DNA of 64,000 nucleotides. Origin: Agelaius tricolor (Eukaryota; Chordata; Aves; Passeriformes; Icteridae). Below, one piece after another: positions 45,650 to 57,634 of this stretch. The position numbers were made by a program, and so were the translations under genes. The stretch spans positions 5,146,001-5,210,000 of the forward strand of contig JALJCS010000037.1 in NCBI GenBank assembly GCA_023055355.1, written 5' to 3'. The notes under the pieces were generated by a model, which was not told where the DNA came from, searched no databases, and saw nothing but the letters and a program-made list of their open reading frames with translations. Each line of letters opens with the position of its first letter. Within the stretch, counting starts at the first letter, position 1.

Positions 45650-48600
45650 CTGAGTTTCAGCTTCCAGCTCTTGCAGGCTTGCCGCTCCAGGGTGGCCAAC
45701 AGCAGCATGCTCGAGCAAAGGGCTCTCCTTTCTAATGCAGCCATCTCCCAGCTGGGATTTGCTTCTCCAGGCTGACTGTGTTGCACCATATCTTCTCTAA
45801 TGGACTCTCCACTCTTCAGGCATCCTGACAGCCCAGCTCAGCTTCTTCCTCAAGTGGGTTCCCTGTGCAACATCCAGAAAGGTCTCGCTAACCTAACACA
45901 GCATCAATATTTTCCCACATAGTCTGGAACCCTTTTGTCCCCATGGCCACTTTGGCATCCTGTGCCATACTGGTGGCTCCAGATTCCCCTGACTCTCCAG
46001 TCAAGGATCCTGCAGGCAGGCAGACTGCTCTGCAGACACAGAGCTCTTGTACCCTCCAAATTTTCTTTCTTTCCCCTGAAGTTTTGCAAATGTATGGGGT
46101 CAGATTCCTCTTCTCCCTCATCACAAAAACACTTTGCACCCTCACTGCTGGAGACACAACGTTCATTCTTCCTGAGTCCAGGTGCAGCCACATTTCCCTC
46201 CCTCAGCAAATCTCTGAAGACTCTCCTCCCTCCCTAATGCTTCTGTCCCAGTTGCCTTCATGTTGTCACTGGCCATAAGTTGTCATTGTCCTCTTGGAAC
46301 ATTGGGAGCAGGAGATATCTGACCTCCAGGGTGCTGTACTGAGGACACAGCAGGACTGTCTGTCCCCATCTACATGGCTGAAAGGCAAATACCCCATATA
46401 ACTCTGCAAGCCATTCTCACAGGCTCCCTGCACTCCTTCATCTTCCAGCACGGGCTCTTTTCTTTCCTTGCAGACATTCCACTCTTTCCAGAGTCCCTCC
46501 TTGGTGTCTGTATGTTGCTTGTTTGCTAAGGGAGAAGCTGTTTCACCAGCCTCTCCCTTGTGCTTAGAAGGGATTTTTTGGTGCCTATTCTTTCTCTTTT
46601 ATGTTTGAATGCTCAGCTTTCCAAACCTGCTCAGCTGCAGGAACCAGCTCACCTCACTTCTCCTGATTTGTGCTTGTTCTCAGCAACAGCCACCAATCTG
46701 CCCCTATTAATCTTCCGATTTATGCCAAATGGCATCGACTCATGCCTACTGGAGCTCTGAAGTTATTTTCCCAAATAGCTCTTCTAAAAACAACCAAAAG
46801 GAACAGGTACAAAAAAAAAAAACAAACCCAAAAAAACAAACAAAAAAAAACAACCAAAAAAAACCCCAAAAAACCCCCAAAAAAACAACACAAAACAAGC
46901 AAAACGACCCCATCAGCTCACTTTACACTGGTTATGTTGTCCTCATATCCAAGGATAACTAGAGTAACTGTTGCAGACAGGTGATTACAGCACCTCTGCC
47001 CCTCCAAAGAGCTATTCTTCCTGGAAGGAAGAAACTCCAGCCTAAGCCTAAAGGATTTCTCTCCTGGTAATTTGTCCTCACCCCAAACTGGCTGGGGGAT
47101 CTGTGACGGGCTCCTAACATCACTTAGGCAGAAATTCCTTTCCTTCCTTACAAAGTCAGTTTAGGTCCAGGAAGATCTTTTGATCGTGTCTTTCAATGTC
47201 TTGTGCTGGCCTCTCTCCTCATCACACGCTCCTGTCCCTCCTCCTGAGAGCTCCATCACCTCTGCCCAGCTCATACCACCTGCTTCCGTGACTCTGGGAA
47301 GATCTGCTCCCATCGGCAGCTCCATGTACTGCTCTGAGTTTCTCTACAGCAGCATTGCACAAGGCTACCATTGCTTGTGATCTTTCCCATGAGCCAGATG
47401 TGAAGACACCAGCCCACGCTGCTCTCCCAGCTGCTCTTATCCCTCGAGTTCTTTCCTTCCATCTGTGGTTGCACACTTGTTTACCAGCTCCTACTCCTCA
47501 TCACAACCCAAACCAGTATGTAAAGTACATGCCTCTCCTTCAGTCTCTATTCCCTTCCTAGTTCAGAGCCTGGCATCACATCACTGCAGGTGTCTCCCAT
47601 CCCATTGGCATGCTTCCTTGCATTGAAGAGTGTGTCCATGAATGCCATGGCATCCATGCTCAGGCGCCCCAGCCTTGGACTGGCTGCTCACACACTCCCC
47701 CACACAACTGCTGGCCACCAAGACAAATCCACAGCCCCCCAATCCTCTGCCTTGTAGAGCGCATCCACAGTTGCCCTGTTCCCTCTTGGAGGGCCCTTGC
47801 AACGTTGTTTGAGGGTGCTCAATCCTCTCAGCCTCACACCCACCTTCTCTTCACTCCTGGCAGATGTTCCTGCTCTTCTCTCTGGAAGGACCTGAAGACA
47901 ACTCAGTCAGCACCAGTAGGTTCTTACAGATTTGTGTGAATCACTGATCATCTCCTGGCCTGCTCCTCTTGCAAATTCAGTAGCTTTAGTTTCACACTCA
48001 AAATATTCTGTATCTCATCTTCATTTATCCTTAGGCTCCAGTTTCTTGTTATACCCAGAGCCTTTCCTGCAGGCCAATGTCTCTGCTTTCCCTTGCCACA
48101 CTCAAGCCTGCTGGAACCACAGTCACCTTTGGATGCCATTCTGGTCCTCCACACTCTCAGAGGTACCTGCCTCATGTTGTTTTCTCAGTGCAAACATGAG
48201 GTGACATCCCCAGTGCAGTATTGGCCAGCAGGCACTTTGTAACATTTAAAGATTCTTTTTTTTTTTTTTTTAATGTCTGCTTCCACAATCTGTGATGGAG
48301 AGGGGAAGCCAGACACCTTTCTGTATCTTCACTAAAGGTGTAAAAACAATTTGTTCCCATGAAGGGAAGCAGCTTTTCAGGTAGTGTCTGGCCTGTCACG
48401 TTTTGTGGGATCTTTAGACCAATCTCCAGTTGCAGGCCAGGAAACCTGGAAGGAGGAGAGGAGCTACTGCATCTGTTCCCTGATCTTCTCCTACTACTGT
48501 GTCTGTTCTTGTTTAACAGTGTTTGGGACCATCAGGAGAGCCCTGTCTATGTCCACAATACAGTCCTGCTATGTTCTCAGATGTTAGAGATGTCACTGAG

Positions 48601-49702
48601 GAAGCAGCTGAGTGACCTGAGACACTGAGTGATCCCCACCCTCCCAGCAGCAGGGACAGGTCTCTCAGTGACCTGACACAGAGGAAGAGCCTGGGGGTGC
48701 TGGTCAGGCAGTGCTGGTGGGGGCACAGCTGGCAGCTTCTCACTCCCCCTCACCAGCACATCCAGACCTCTTACTGCCTGGGGGGACCCAGGGGCTGGGT
48801 CCCTAATTCACAGAATCCTCTCCCTCTGTGACTGAAAGCTCCCCACTGCTGGGTTGGACTCACAGTGCCAGCTCGAGAGAGCCCAGCTCTGCAGGTACAG
48901 CCCTCGATGGGTGAGGTGGGTCTCATCCCATCCATAAAGCTGGGTATCAGTGTGGAGCACTGCACAGTTCCTCATCCTCTCAGAGGGAGGGCAGAAGGAT
49001 GGCATGTAGCATCCTCTGGGATAGACTAGGAGGGGATTCTTTAACACTGCTAATTCTTTGGCCACAGGAGGTCTCCCAATAAACAATTCTGGGAACTCTT
49101 TCCATAAGAAATAAATACTGCCCAGATGGACAAACTGTGCCGGCTGTCCACACATTGCTTTGGCACGCCGATGCCCTTGGTTAAGCCTTTTTTCTTTAAT
49201 CATTTATCTACATGAGGACTTTGTTAGGCTCCCTGGGAAGAGCTTTTCTTCCCAAGCAGAGCCCTTTCTGAGGTGAAACAGTGCAAAGCACAGCAGTAAT
49301 ACTCAGCTGTTTGCACTTCTGGTAAGTGCTGGATAATCTTGTCTGGGCTCAACTTGCAGACACTGCAGAGCCGGATGTCTTTCCCTTAATGCAATAAAAT
49401 ATGTATAAGTAGAAAAACCATTGTCAGTGGACTGATCTTCATCGTTTCTGGAGTCGAAAGTTAATCCCAGGAACACGAAGCTGCTTCCACATGTGAAATG
49501 GCAATGAAGCAGGAGTGCAAGTGGGAGAGCAGATGGATCTGATGTGCCTTCATGATGTGCCTTCAGGAAGGGTTCAGGGACTCTCAACACATGGAGCCAA
49601 GAGGGTACCTGGTGACTGTAAATAAAGGGGTGGAAATGGATGTTTTGCTCTGTGTGTGCAGGGAGATCCAGCCACAGATAAAGTGAAATCTGTCCTCCCC
49701 AG
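45650..49702. other. Repeat-derived or intergenic sequence, no supported gene
   Basis: Four kilobases without a recognisable exon family or RNA gene. The region is A/T-richer than the flanks. It includes an A-rich tract at 46.8 kb and a T-run at about 48256-48272. Short open frames on both strands have no recognisable domain. Confidence 0.55.
46801..46905 (+). repeat. A-rich low-complexity tract
   Basis: About 100 bp of A-runs broken by single C or CC (aaacaaacccaaaaaaac and similar). The apparent Lys/Asn/Gln-rich and, on the other strand, Phe/Leu/Val-rich peptides are composition artefacts. It could be the decayed tail of a retroposed element; none is identifiable upstream. Confidence 0.9.
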
Positions 49703-49889
49703 ACCTCAGCCCAGCGGGGATCACTTTACGAGCAAAACTCTGTAAGAATCCTACTGAGGGAAAATGATGGAAACTGGTGTTTTGTGATTGATGGAGCCAA
49801 GATTTCCCAGAGGGAACACAATGTGCTTTATCCCACTCAGGTTAGGCTGCACTACATCCTCCCAGAAGACATGGACAAGGCAAGGCTAG
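49703..49889 (+). other. Orphan exon-like open segment
   Basis: A 187-base segment has a pyrimidine-rich acceptor (ctgtcctccccag) before it and a strong donor (G|GTAAGG) after it. It is open throughout in one frame for 62 codons plus one base. The peptide has a balanced, globular-looking composition (SVRILLREND, GNWCFVIDGAKIS, VRLHYILPEDMD), unlike the Pro/Gly/Arg-rich spurious frames around it. I do not recognise the family. A possible phase-1 terminal exon after an acceptor at about 50192 would add only a few residues before a stop. It may be a real unnamed exon or a remnant of a transposon-encoded protein. Confidence 0.35.
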
Positions 49890-51534
49890 GTAAGGAACCC
49901 AGATTTTAAAACACCTACAAAATCAGCAGCTCCTTTGGAAATAAAATGGGAATTTCCCATCCCTTTTTACCCATGATTCCCAGGGCAGGGGTGAGTCAGA
50001 GCAATCTGGAACCCCTTTGCTCTCCTACTGCCAGGGAAACATGAGAGTTCATTGGTCATTCCTGCCATGTGTAGCAGCTTTAGTATTGGGCTGGGAATGC
50101 AACTCTGGAGCTTATGGGTAGAGGGGGAGGATGGAGAATCCTCGTGGCAGGGAAGGGCTGGGTACCATGAGTCCCAGCTGTGTCTGTGCTTAGCCTTCAT
50201 CAACTCAAGACACTGATGGATGAGACCACACCACAATACAGACCGGTGGAGCTTGCTGAAAGGACCAGCAGTGTCATCAGGGATAAAATAATCATGAATT
50301 CCTGTTCTGAGAGTTCAGGGGAGACCCCTGCTTCCTCCAGAGAAGCCAGGGTGCATGCAGCTCCAGGGGTACACAGGGCAACCCATCAGGGTGCAGGAGG
50401 AAAGTATATTTGGGCAAATATACTTTGGTGTTATATATTTAGTGCAAATATGTACAAATTAATGAACAAAATAAAATAATATTTTGAATGAGTGTTATTA
50501 AATCTTTATCTTATCCTTTTACAATGTCTATTCATGTGTATGTTTTACAATCTACATGTATATAACTTATGAATAAAGGGAGATATCCCTGCCAGAGGGC
50601 AGGAAGTGCCTGCAGTCAGGGTAGAGGCACGGGTGGTTTCCCAAGCTTTCATCCACCAGGATCTTGCAGGCCCCAGGGTGGTGACCATGGCTTTCGGGGG
50701 GTCCTGTCTAGCTCTCCCAGGAGATCAGGTCCCACCTTGCTGCCAGCCCTGTTTATCCTTAATGGATCAGTGCTGGAGGATCCAACTCAGCCCCACTGTG
50801 GTTGGGGCACCCATGGCCCCATCCATCTCCCCACCCACCACTTGCTCCCAGATGAAGAAATAGTGCCCCTACCCCATGACTGAGTGTGATGCTAGGGAGT
50901 GCTGAGGTCCCTTCCCTAAATTCCTCCCATGTCAAGCTATGACAGGTCTCAACAAAAGTGCTGTGTCCAGTAAATGGTTTTTATCTCAACTCACATTTTT
51001 GTGAGTTCTCCAGTTCTCAACTCCATTTCCATAGCAGGAAGAAGGTCGTAGAAGGGGGGAGGGGGAGGGGGGGCAGGGGAGGAGCAGGATCTGGCTTGGG
51101 AGAGTTTTGGGCAGGGGGCACTAAATTGAGGAGTGCCATTCCTAAACCATGACAGCAGCTTTTTCTTGGGGAAGTAAAATCCCAGACAGGGATTTTTTTT
51201 TTCACAGTCCCTTTCACAGGAGCAAAGGGCCAAGGAAATTAAGGAATAAAGAAAATTTAAGAGGTAACAATTCTGCTGGGAGCAGATCACATGGCTGGCC
51301 CCATGGCATGCTGTCACCCACCTCTACCTGGCACCTTCCTGCTCAGCCATGGTGGCAGGGGGAACCATGAGCAGGTGGCAATTCCTTCCAGAGCCAGGCC
51401 TGATATCCCTGTCACACCACACCATGGCAACTTGCTCTCAGCATTCCTTGGACAGGCTTGGAGTGGGCTGACAGCCTGCCAGGGCACCACTGAGGCTCTA
51501 ATGGGGCTCCCACTGTGAGCGCGTCGGCTGGGGC
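49890..51534. other. Intergenic, no supported gene
   Basis: No named repeat or domain-bearing exon was found. It contains an A/T-rich patch at about 50405-50580 with several AATAAA/ATTAAA strings, and a G-rich run at about 51051-51080. Any of the former could serve as a 3' end for the exon-like segment at 49.7 kb; this is not established. Confidence 0.5.
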
Positions 51535-51849
51535 TGAGCCCAGCCAGGCAGCAGGGCACAGCCACGGCAGTCCCTACACTGAGCCCAGCCAGGCAGCAGG
51601 GCACAGCCACGGCAGTCCCTACACTGAGCCCAGCCAGGCAGCAGGGCACAGCCACGGCAGTCCCTACACTGAGCCCAGCCAGGCAGCAGGGCACAGCCAC
51701 GGCAGTCCCTACACTGAGCCCAGCCAGGCAGCAGGGCACAGCCACGGCAGTCCCTACACTGAGCCCAGCCAGGCAGCAGGGCACAGCCACGGCAATCCCT
51801 ACACTGAGCCCAGCCAGGCAGCAGGGCACAGCCACGGCAATCCCTACAC
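51535..51849. repeat. 45-bp minisatellite, seven copies
   Basis: Seven head-to-tail copies of a 45-base unit begin gagcccagccaggcagcagg and end ccctacact. They are almost identical: the last two carry ggcaat instead of ggcagt, and the final unit ends cacc. As 45 is a multiple of three, frames on both strands stay open through it, with a 15-residue period (SQAAGHSHGSPYTEP on plus). I treat these as by-products of the repeat, not genes. Confidence 0.97.
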
Positions 51850-52519
51850 CGAGAATCAGGCAGCACATGCTGGCCAGCAAGATCCCAGACAGCAGGTCCC
51901 ATTCAGCATCATGTCATTTGTGTTTGTGCCAAGGCCTCAGGTCTGTGCCCAGAGCATGGGGCCAGAGACTGGATGCCAGGATTTTGCAGAGCATCCCCTG
52001 ACTGCATGGGGGAAAACCTTGGGTGGCCTGGGAGCTCTGAAGCAAACAGGGACAACCTGGCATCCCTGTTGGACATGGCTGTTGGTGTGACTGCGGTGTC
52101 CATGTGGAATCTCTGGGCCTTGTGGCTGTGGAGGCATATCACCACCAAGCACCCACTGTCCTGCAGCCAGATGGGACATTTGTACTCGAAGGGGACATAG
52201 GGGTTGAAAAGCAAATCCTAGAGATATGAGACTAATCCAGGATATGGAAAGAGGTTTTGCAAGAGAGTGACCCAGGAATGTGGCTCTGACTGGGAAGGGA
52301 GGGGGTGCTTTGGCAGTGCACTCCTCTATCCAAAGTCAACGGCAGATAAGGTCTGACAAACCCAGCACTCAAAGCCATGTGCCACAGCTGCAGAGCAAGC
52401 AGGGATGAGATACCTCCAGCCATCAGCCTAAACATTACCCCAGCAGCCATCAGCCACATGACTGACAGATGACATTCCCCAGCTCATCACTCCCAGTGTA
52501 TGCCATTCATGTGGGACTG
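51850..52519. other. Intergenic, no supported gene
   Basis: About 0.67 kb between the minisatellite and a CR1 fragment; no exon, repeat family or regulatory motif recognised. Confidence 0.55.
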
Positions 52520-52850
52520 GGGGAATAACCAGATCCCAACATAGCATTACAGACTGCAGTGGGGTGGAAGGGACCTTTCAAGGTCATATAGTCCAACACC
52601 CCTATCATGGCAGAGACACCTGCCACTTGCTCAGAGCCCTGTCCAACCTGGCTTTGAACGCTTCCAGGGATGGGACAGCCACAGCTTCTTTGGGCAACCT
52701 CTGCCAGGGCCTTTCCCCTCTCATAGGGAAAAACTTCTTCCCAATATCCCATGTAACCCTGCCCTCTGGCAGTGGGAAGCCATTCCCCCTTGTTCTGTCA
52801 CTGCAGGCCCCTGTCCAAGGTCCCTGTCTAGCTCTCTGGAGCCACCCTGG
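52520..52850 (-). repeat. CR1 LINE 3' fragment, minus orientation
   Basis: The reverse complement carries the same CR1 3' blocks seen at 12.4 kb; on the plus strand they read 'ggaagggacctttcaaggtc', 'ccaacctggctttgaacgct', 'atgggacagccacagc', 'ccctctggcagtgggaagcc'. It lies immediately upstream of a CpG island. Confidence 0.92.
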
Positions 52851-53040
52851 GCCCTGGGCCGGGCTCTGCGGCGCAGCACTCGGGGAGCCGCCGGCTCGCT
52901 GATGCCAGAGCGCTCCCGCCGGGGGCTGCGGGGGCCGGGCCTTGGCGGCGGGGGTGGAGCCCAAACGCGCTGGAGCCCCGCCCTCCGCCTGGCCCCGCCC
53001 CGCCCCGCCGCCCGCAGCCGCCGCGGCCCCGCGCCCGCCC

Positions 53041-53082
53041 GTGTCCGTGTCCGTGTCCGTGTCCGTGGACGTGGACGTGGAC
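53041..53082 (+). repeat. Hexanucleotide repeat abutting a start codon
   Basis: Four copies of GTGTCC followed by three of GTGGAC form a 42-base tract ending one base before the ATG at 53084. It would lie in the 5' UTR of the gene that starts there. Confidence 0.95.
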
Positions 53083-53083
53083 G

Positions 53084-53177
53084 ATGGTGGCGGCCCGGGG
53101 CGCTGCCGCCCGCCGCGGAGCGCTGCTGCTGCTGCTCACCGCCCTCGGATCCTTCCGTCTGCGCCTCGCCCGTGCCG
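53084..53177 (+). CDS. First coding exon of an unidentified secreted or membrane protein
   Basis: An ATG in a CpG island opens 31 codons plus one base, ending at a consensus donor (GCCG|GTGAGTG). The peptide starts MVAARGAAARRG and continues with an uninterrupted leucine-rich core (ALLLLLTALGSF), then RLRLARAG: a typical signal peptide with a small-residue cleavage site. The rest of the protein is not found before 64000, so the first intron would exceed 10 kb. NPDC1, a neighbour of this cluster in mammals whose first exon encodes just a signal peptide, is a candidate, but nothing beyond the signal peptide supports it. Confidence 0.55.
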
Positions 53178-53599
53178 GTGAGTGCCTCCTTGTTCCCCCC
53201 ACTCCCGTCTCCGTGTCCTCTCCCTTCCCCCGCGGATGCTCATGTCCTCTCCTACGACGAACCCTGGTGCAGTTGCTCCCCTTCTTCTCCCTCATTATCC
53301 CCATCCCCACCAGGGATCAGCATCCGTGGGTGTTCGTGTTCTTGGGTGGAGCAAGATAGGAGGTGCCCCCGTCACAAAGCCCCACGGGGGTTTCTCCCAC
53401 CCCGCAGCGCTCCCCGGGGACGGGCAGCGCCTCCCCGTCACTCTCCTGCCCGCTGCTGCAGGCAGGGGCCTGGCAGCGGGTGGCAGCGCCGCAGGGCCGG
53501 TCCCCAGCAGCTGTTTGAGGGGGCTGGAGGGACCCACAGATGTGGATCCTGGAGTGGGGAAGGAGCACGTAGTCATGGGAGCGGCCCTCATGAAGCACC

Positions 53600-54361
53600 T
53601 TTATTGGTAGGAAAAAATTAAAACAACATCAAAAACCACAAAGAAAAAAATAAGGACGCTGCAGTGACCGAGCCATCCCGGGGAGCCTCCGGGGGCTGCG
53701 CTGGAGGGAGCCCTGTTTGCCCAGCTGTCTTATTGCCCCGGGAGCGGCCGCAGCACCGCCCCGGTACACCAGTGACGGTGACATTTCTGCTCTCCGCCGT
53801 GGCAGAAGGAATGGGTGGCCTTCGCGCCTTCCCGTGCAGCACCGCCCTAAGCTGCCCAGCTGTCTTCCTAAGGGTTGTTTCGGGGCGTTCAGGTTTGATT
53901 TGTTTGAGTTTCAGGGTCTGGGTTAGGACATTTACCCTCCTGGGGCGTCTGGCACTGGACATGCTCCGTGTCCTCTTGCGCTGTGCCCACTGCTGGGGTG
54001 CGCAGAGCTGTGATGGGCACAAACAGCGGCCCCAAAACCCCGGCCAGCCCCAGGCCCCGTTGCTGCCTGCGGGGAAGGCTGTGGCTGCCCGCCCCGGGGA
54101 GGTGCCGTGTTCCTGCCTAGGTACGGCCTGTCTCGGGCAGGTGCTTTCCGCCTGGCTGGCGCAGGAGCCGGGAAGGGCCTCCTGGCTCCCAGCATTGTTT
54201 GCGAATCCGATATTGTTTCCCTTCTCGGGCTCCCGGCAGGGCAGACGCCGGGCCGGCGGACGCCGGGCAGGCAGCCTGCTGTCACCGGGGCCCGGGTGGC
54301 CTCTCCGTGCTTCTGAGGGACGGCGGGAAGCTGCAATATCAAAACGTCTGTGTGTTTCCAC
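53600..54361 (-). other. Possible minus-strand transcript 3' end
   Basis: On the minus strand a T-rich stretch (plus 53613-53655) is followed by a canonical AATAAA (plus 53600-53605) and a short downstream spacer, which looks like a genuine 3' end. A 247-codon frame ends 13 bases before it. Its protein is Arg/Pro/Gly-rich, has no recognisable domain and lies in CpG-rich DNA, so the frame may be chance. If real, the transcript would run antisense inside the first intron of the gene starting at 53084. Confidence 0.3.
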
Positions 54362-57300
54362 GTCGGAGGGTTGGAGGCAGAGGTGGGGATGCTCCTGCGC
54401 TCCCCCTCTTTACACGAGCCAAGGCTGGGGTAGCCCAGCCAGAGGTATTCCTAACACAGGCTGAGATGAGAGGAAGGAGATCCAGGCTCAGATGAGCCAC
54501 CAGTGATCCAGCATAATCTCTGCTCCTCCTGAATTTAGGGGTTAGTGTGGGATCATCTGGCCTGGCAGTGCTGGTTGGGCTGGGTCACTTGAGGGGCTGC
54601 TGGGGTGATTGTGGCCAGGTGCTGTCAGGGAGTGGTGACAATTTCCCCTTTCCTTCCCCTCCCTTCCCAGCACTAGGAGGATGCTGGAGATGAGGTGAGC
54701 ATGAGGGGCCTGGCACCACATCAGCAGCCTGTTCCAGTGCTGAGATATTGCATGCTCTTGGCAGATGTGGGATTGGATTTTCAGCTCAACCTCTTTTCCC
54801 TGAGAGAAGCTAGGGATGGTGTCTTTGCGCTGTTCCTGACAGCAGCATCCCATTGCCGGGAGTTTGAGGTTGTATGGCATGTGGCAGTGGGGAGCTCCAG
54901 GTAGGTTTCTCCTGGGGACGGCGGAAGAAAATATCCCTGGGGTGCTGGGCAGGCAAAGGAGTCTCTGTCCCAGCCCTACCACCTTTCTCTGAGTGCACTG
55001 GGGCACAGGAAGCATTGGCTGTTTCTTCTCACTTTATAATTGCCTTTCCTGGGCAGATGGGGCCAAGCTTGGCTTTCTCTGGGGGTGACTGCAAGGTGGA
55101 GGTGGCAAGCCCAGGAGCAGCTTCTGTGCTGTGGTATGCTGGTGAAACTGGCTCCTGGCAAGGAGGGAGCCAGGGAAAAGGTCCTGCACTACCATACCCA
55201 TGTCCTCCTGCCTCTGCAGCTCCATCAAAGCTTCTTCAGAAAGCTTCAGGGGGTTGGCATCTCCTTCTCCTCCTCCTCCTCCTCCTCACTTTCCTTGGCT
55301 GGCGCTGCGACCCAGAGCCCCTGCAGCAGATGCCATCTCCCGGGATGCAGCTGCACGTGGCTCAGTAACATCCTCATCTTGCTGTGAGCCTGATCCAAGC
55401 TGGACGAAGGGCAGCAGTGCTTTGGAGGCGCTGCAGGTGGTTTAGGTTCGCTTGCTACTCCTCAGCTGGGCTTTTTTCTCCCACGTGTCTCTATGCATCA
55501 CACCAGGCTTTGGGCAGAGGGCCTGCCTTGCTTCGTTTTCTGGCTTCATTTCCTGGAACATGAGTGACAGCCATATTTCTCCCCGCTTCTTGAGTAACTA
55601 GATTGCCAAATTTCATCTATTATTATCCTTGTTATTATTGTAAACAAAAAACCCAGTTTTCCAAATGGGATGACAGGCTAGAACCCCATTTTTTAATAAT
55701 CCTGAACCCCACTGCCACAGCCATCAGTCCACATCCCAGACATCTGGAGAAGATACTCAGCAAAATCTGAATTTTGTTTCCAGTCCAAGTGACCCATTTG
55801 GCCATGTTTGACCTGCTGGCTCTGCACTGCTGCTCCTCCTCATGCCGCTCTGCAGGGACGTGGGTGGGAGCACAGATGCTGGTGTTGATACTGGCTGCCC
55901 CTGCTCTGCAGTGGTGCAGGTACTGCTCAAACTTCCCAGCTGGGCATGGCTAGGCAGGAGCCATCCCCTGGGAAGTTCCCAGGCTCAGCCTGTGGTGGGA
56001 CTGTCCATCTCTTAGCTTTTCCTCCTTGCCTGCTTGTCCATCGCTGCACTGGGAACAGGCTTGGGACACAGTGGGTGCAGTAGCCCCAGGGACCCCCATG
56101 CTGACCCCTGAAGCTGCTGCAGCTCCAAGCCACTCTTGGGAGCAAGACATTGGGACTGGTGCTGCACCTGTGGTGCTTGCAGGGGCCTGGCTGCCTTGCC
56201 AAGTGAAGGGAGTGATCTCAGCCCTGCAGCATTCTCTGATTTGGTCTGTAGGTAGCAGCCCCAGTTTTTTCTTGAGGCACAGGAAAGGTTGTCTGGGTCC
56301 CCCTTGGGAGTGGTGGCGGTGGTGGGCAGTGATTCCATCCTTTCAAGCCCCCTGTGGTGGGGGGTCCTCTGCTACACTGGTGCAGACCAGGTGTTTCTCC
56401 AGGCAGCAGCTAGGGTGCTGCCCATGTAGTTTTATTCTTGGAAATAATGTCTCCACCTTGTTATCTGGGGTTACTTGTGCTCAGCTGGTTCTCCCTGTGG
56501 GAAAGGAGCCCTTGTGGGCATGAGGTGTGGAGGAGCTGGGATGTGCAGCACAGGCATCCCACAGGGCTCCAAGGAGCTGGTACCCATGCCAGGGACATGG
56601 GCAGGGCTCCGTCTGCAGGCCTGAGGAGGGGAAATGGGTGAAAAGATGTCTGATAATTCCAATTACAGAATCAGCATCAAGGAAGAGTTTATGGAAGAGA
56701 CAGGGTGAAAATCCCTCATCCCTTTTGCTGTAGCTTTGTGGGGACTCACAAATCCATGTGCACCCCAGCAATACCCTGGGGATGCTGATGCGTGGGGAGC
56801 TGGAGCTCAGGGTGGGGAGACTGGGATTCTGGAGCCAGGGGCCTGCTTGCACTGTGCAGGGTCAGGTCCTTTGGATCTGCAATTTCCTGGCAGCTCTGGA
56901 GACTGTTCCCCCACCCCAGGGATCCCTCAGTTCTCAGAGAGCCTGAGTCTTCCCACAGCTCAGGGGAAGGTGCATCAATGTTTGCCTGAAATGTCTCTTC
57001 TGGGCCATGGGGGTATTAAGGGAGGTAATCGGCTTAGCCCTGCCGGGTCCTTCCGGGGGGGCACAGCATCAGGGGGTGACAGTGTGGTCAGGGCACTGGG
57101 GACACGGAGGTTGGTGGTAGATGCTGGAGACTAGAGGAGTGATGGGGGCTATCAGGGGTGACAGTGTGGCAGGGGGAACAGAAGGGGTCACGGGATGGAC
57201 AGTGTGCTGAGGACAGGAGAGGTGTGGCGATGCTGGAGACAGGAGGGGTGATAGCACAGTGGGGACTCTAGGAACGAGAAAGTTAATGGGGGCTGCTGCG

Positions 57301-57634
57301 GACAAGAGCGATGGGCATGTTGTGAACAGGATGGGTGGTTTGGTGCCCAGGGACAAGAGGGCTGATGGGATGGCCTCTCCCCATGTGCAAGGTGCTGGGT
57401 CCCTGGGCACAGGGTACAGAAGCTGCCATCAGTTCCACCCCTGCATTAAATCCATAAACACTATGCCCTGGTGCTTGGGCCCCACCAAGAGCTCTGGGTC
57501 TGGTCCCCAAGGGGGGTAGTGGCTCCCCTGGGCCGGCTGGTCCCAAAACACTTGGGCCTGACCCCAATGCCACTGCCAGCACTGAGGTATCTCCCTCCTG
57601 TGCCTAGGCATAACCCAGCACTGCTGCTGCTCCA

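Larger units (their letters stand above)
52855..53520. promoter_or_regulatory. CpG island promoter of unidentified plus-strand gene
   Basis: An abrupt shift to CpG-dense sequence directly after the CR1 fragment, with GC boxes (ccccgccccgccccgccg at about 52993-53010). It surrounds a first coding exon with a strong splice donor. No TATA box was seen. Confidence 0.75.

Noticed and set aside
46720..46984. Lys/Asn-rich plus-strand and Phe/Leu/Val-rich minus-strand (membrane-like) short proteins
   Set aside because: They derive from an A-rich low-complexity tract; composition alone explains the apparent membrane segment.
51314..52090. Repetitive proteins of 134-191 residues on both strands
   Set aside because: They are produced by a 45-bp stop-free minisatellite. 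No signal, domain or splice support exists outside the array, and three different frames are equally open.
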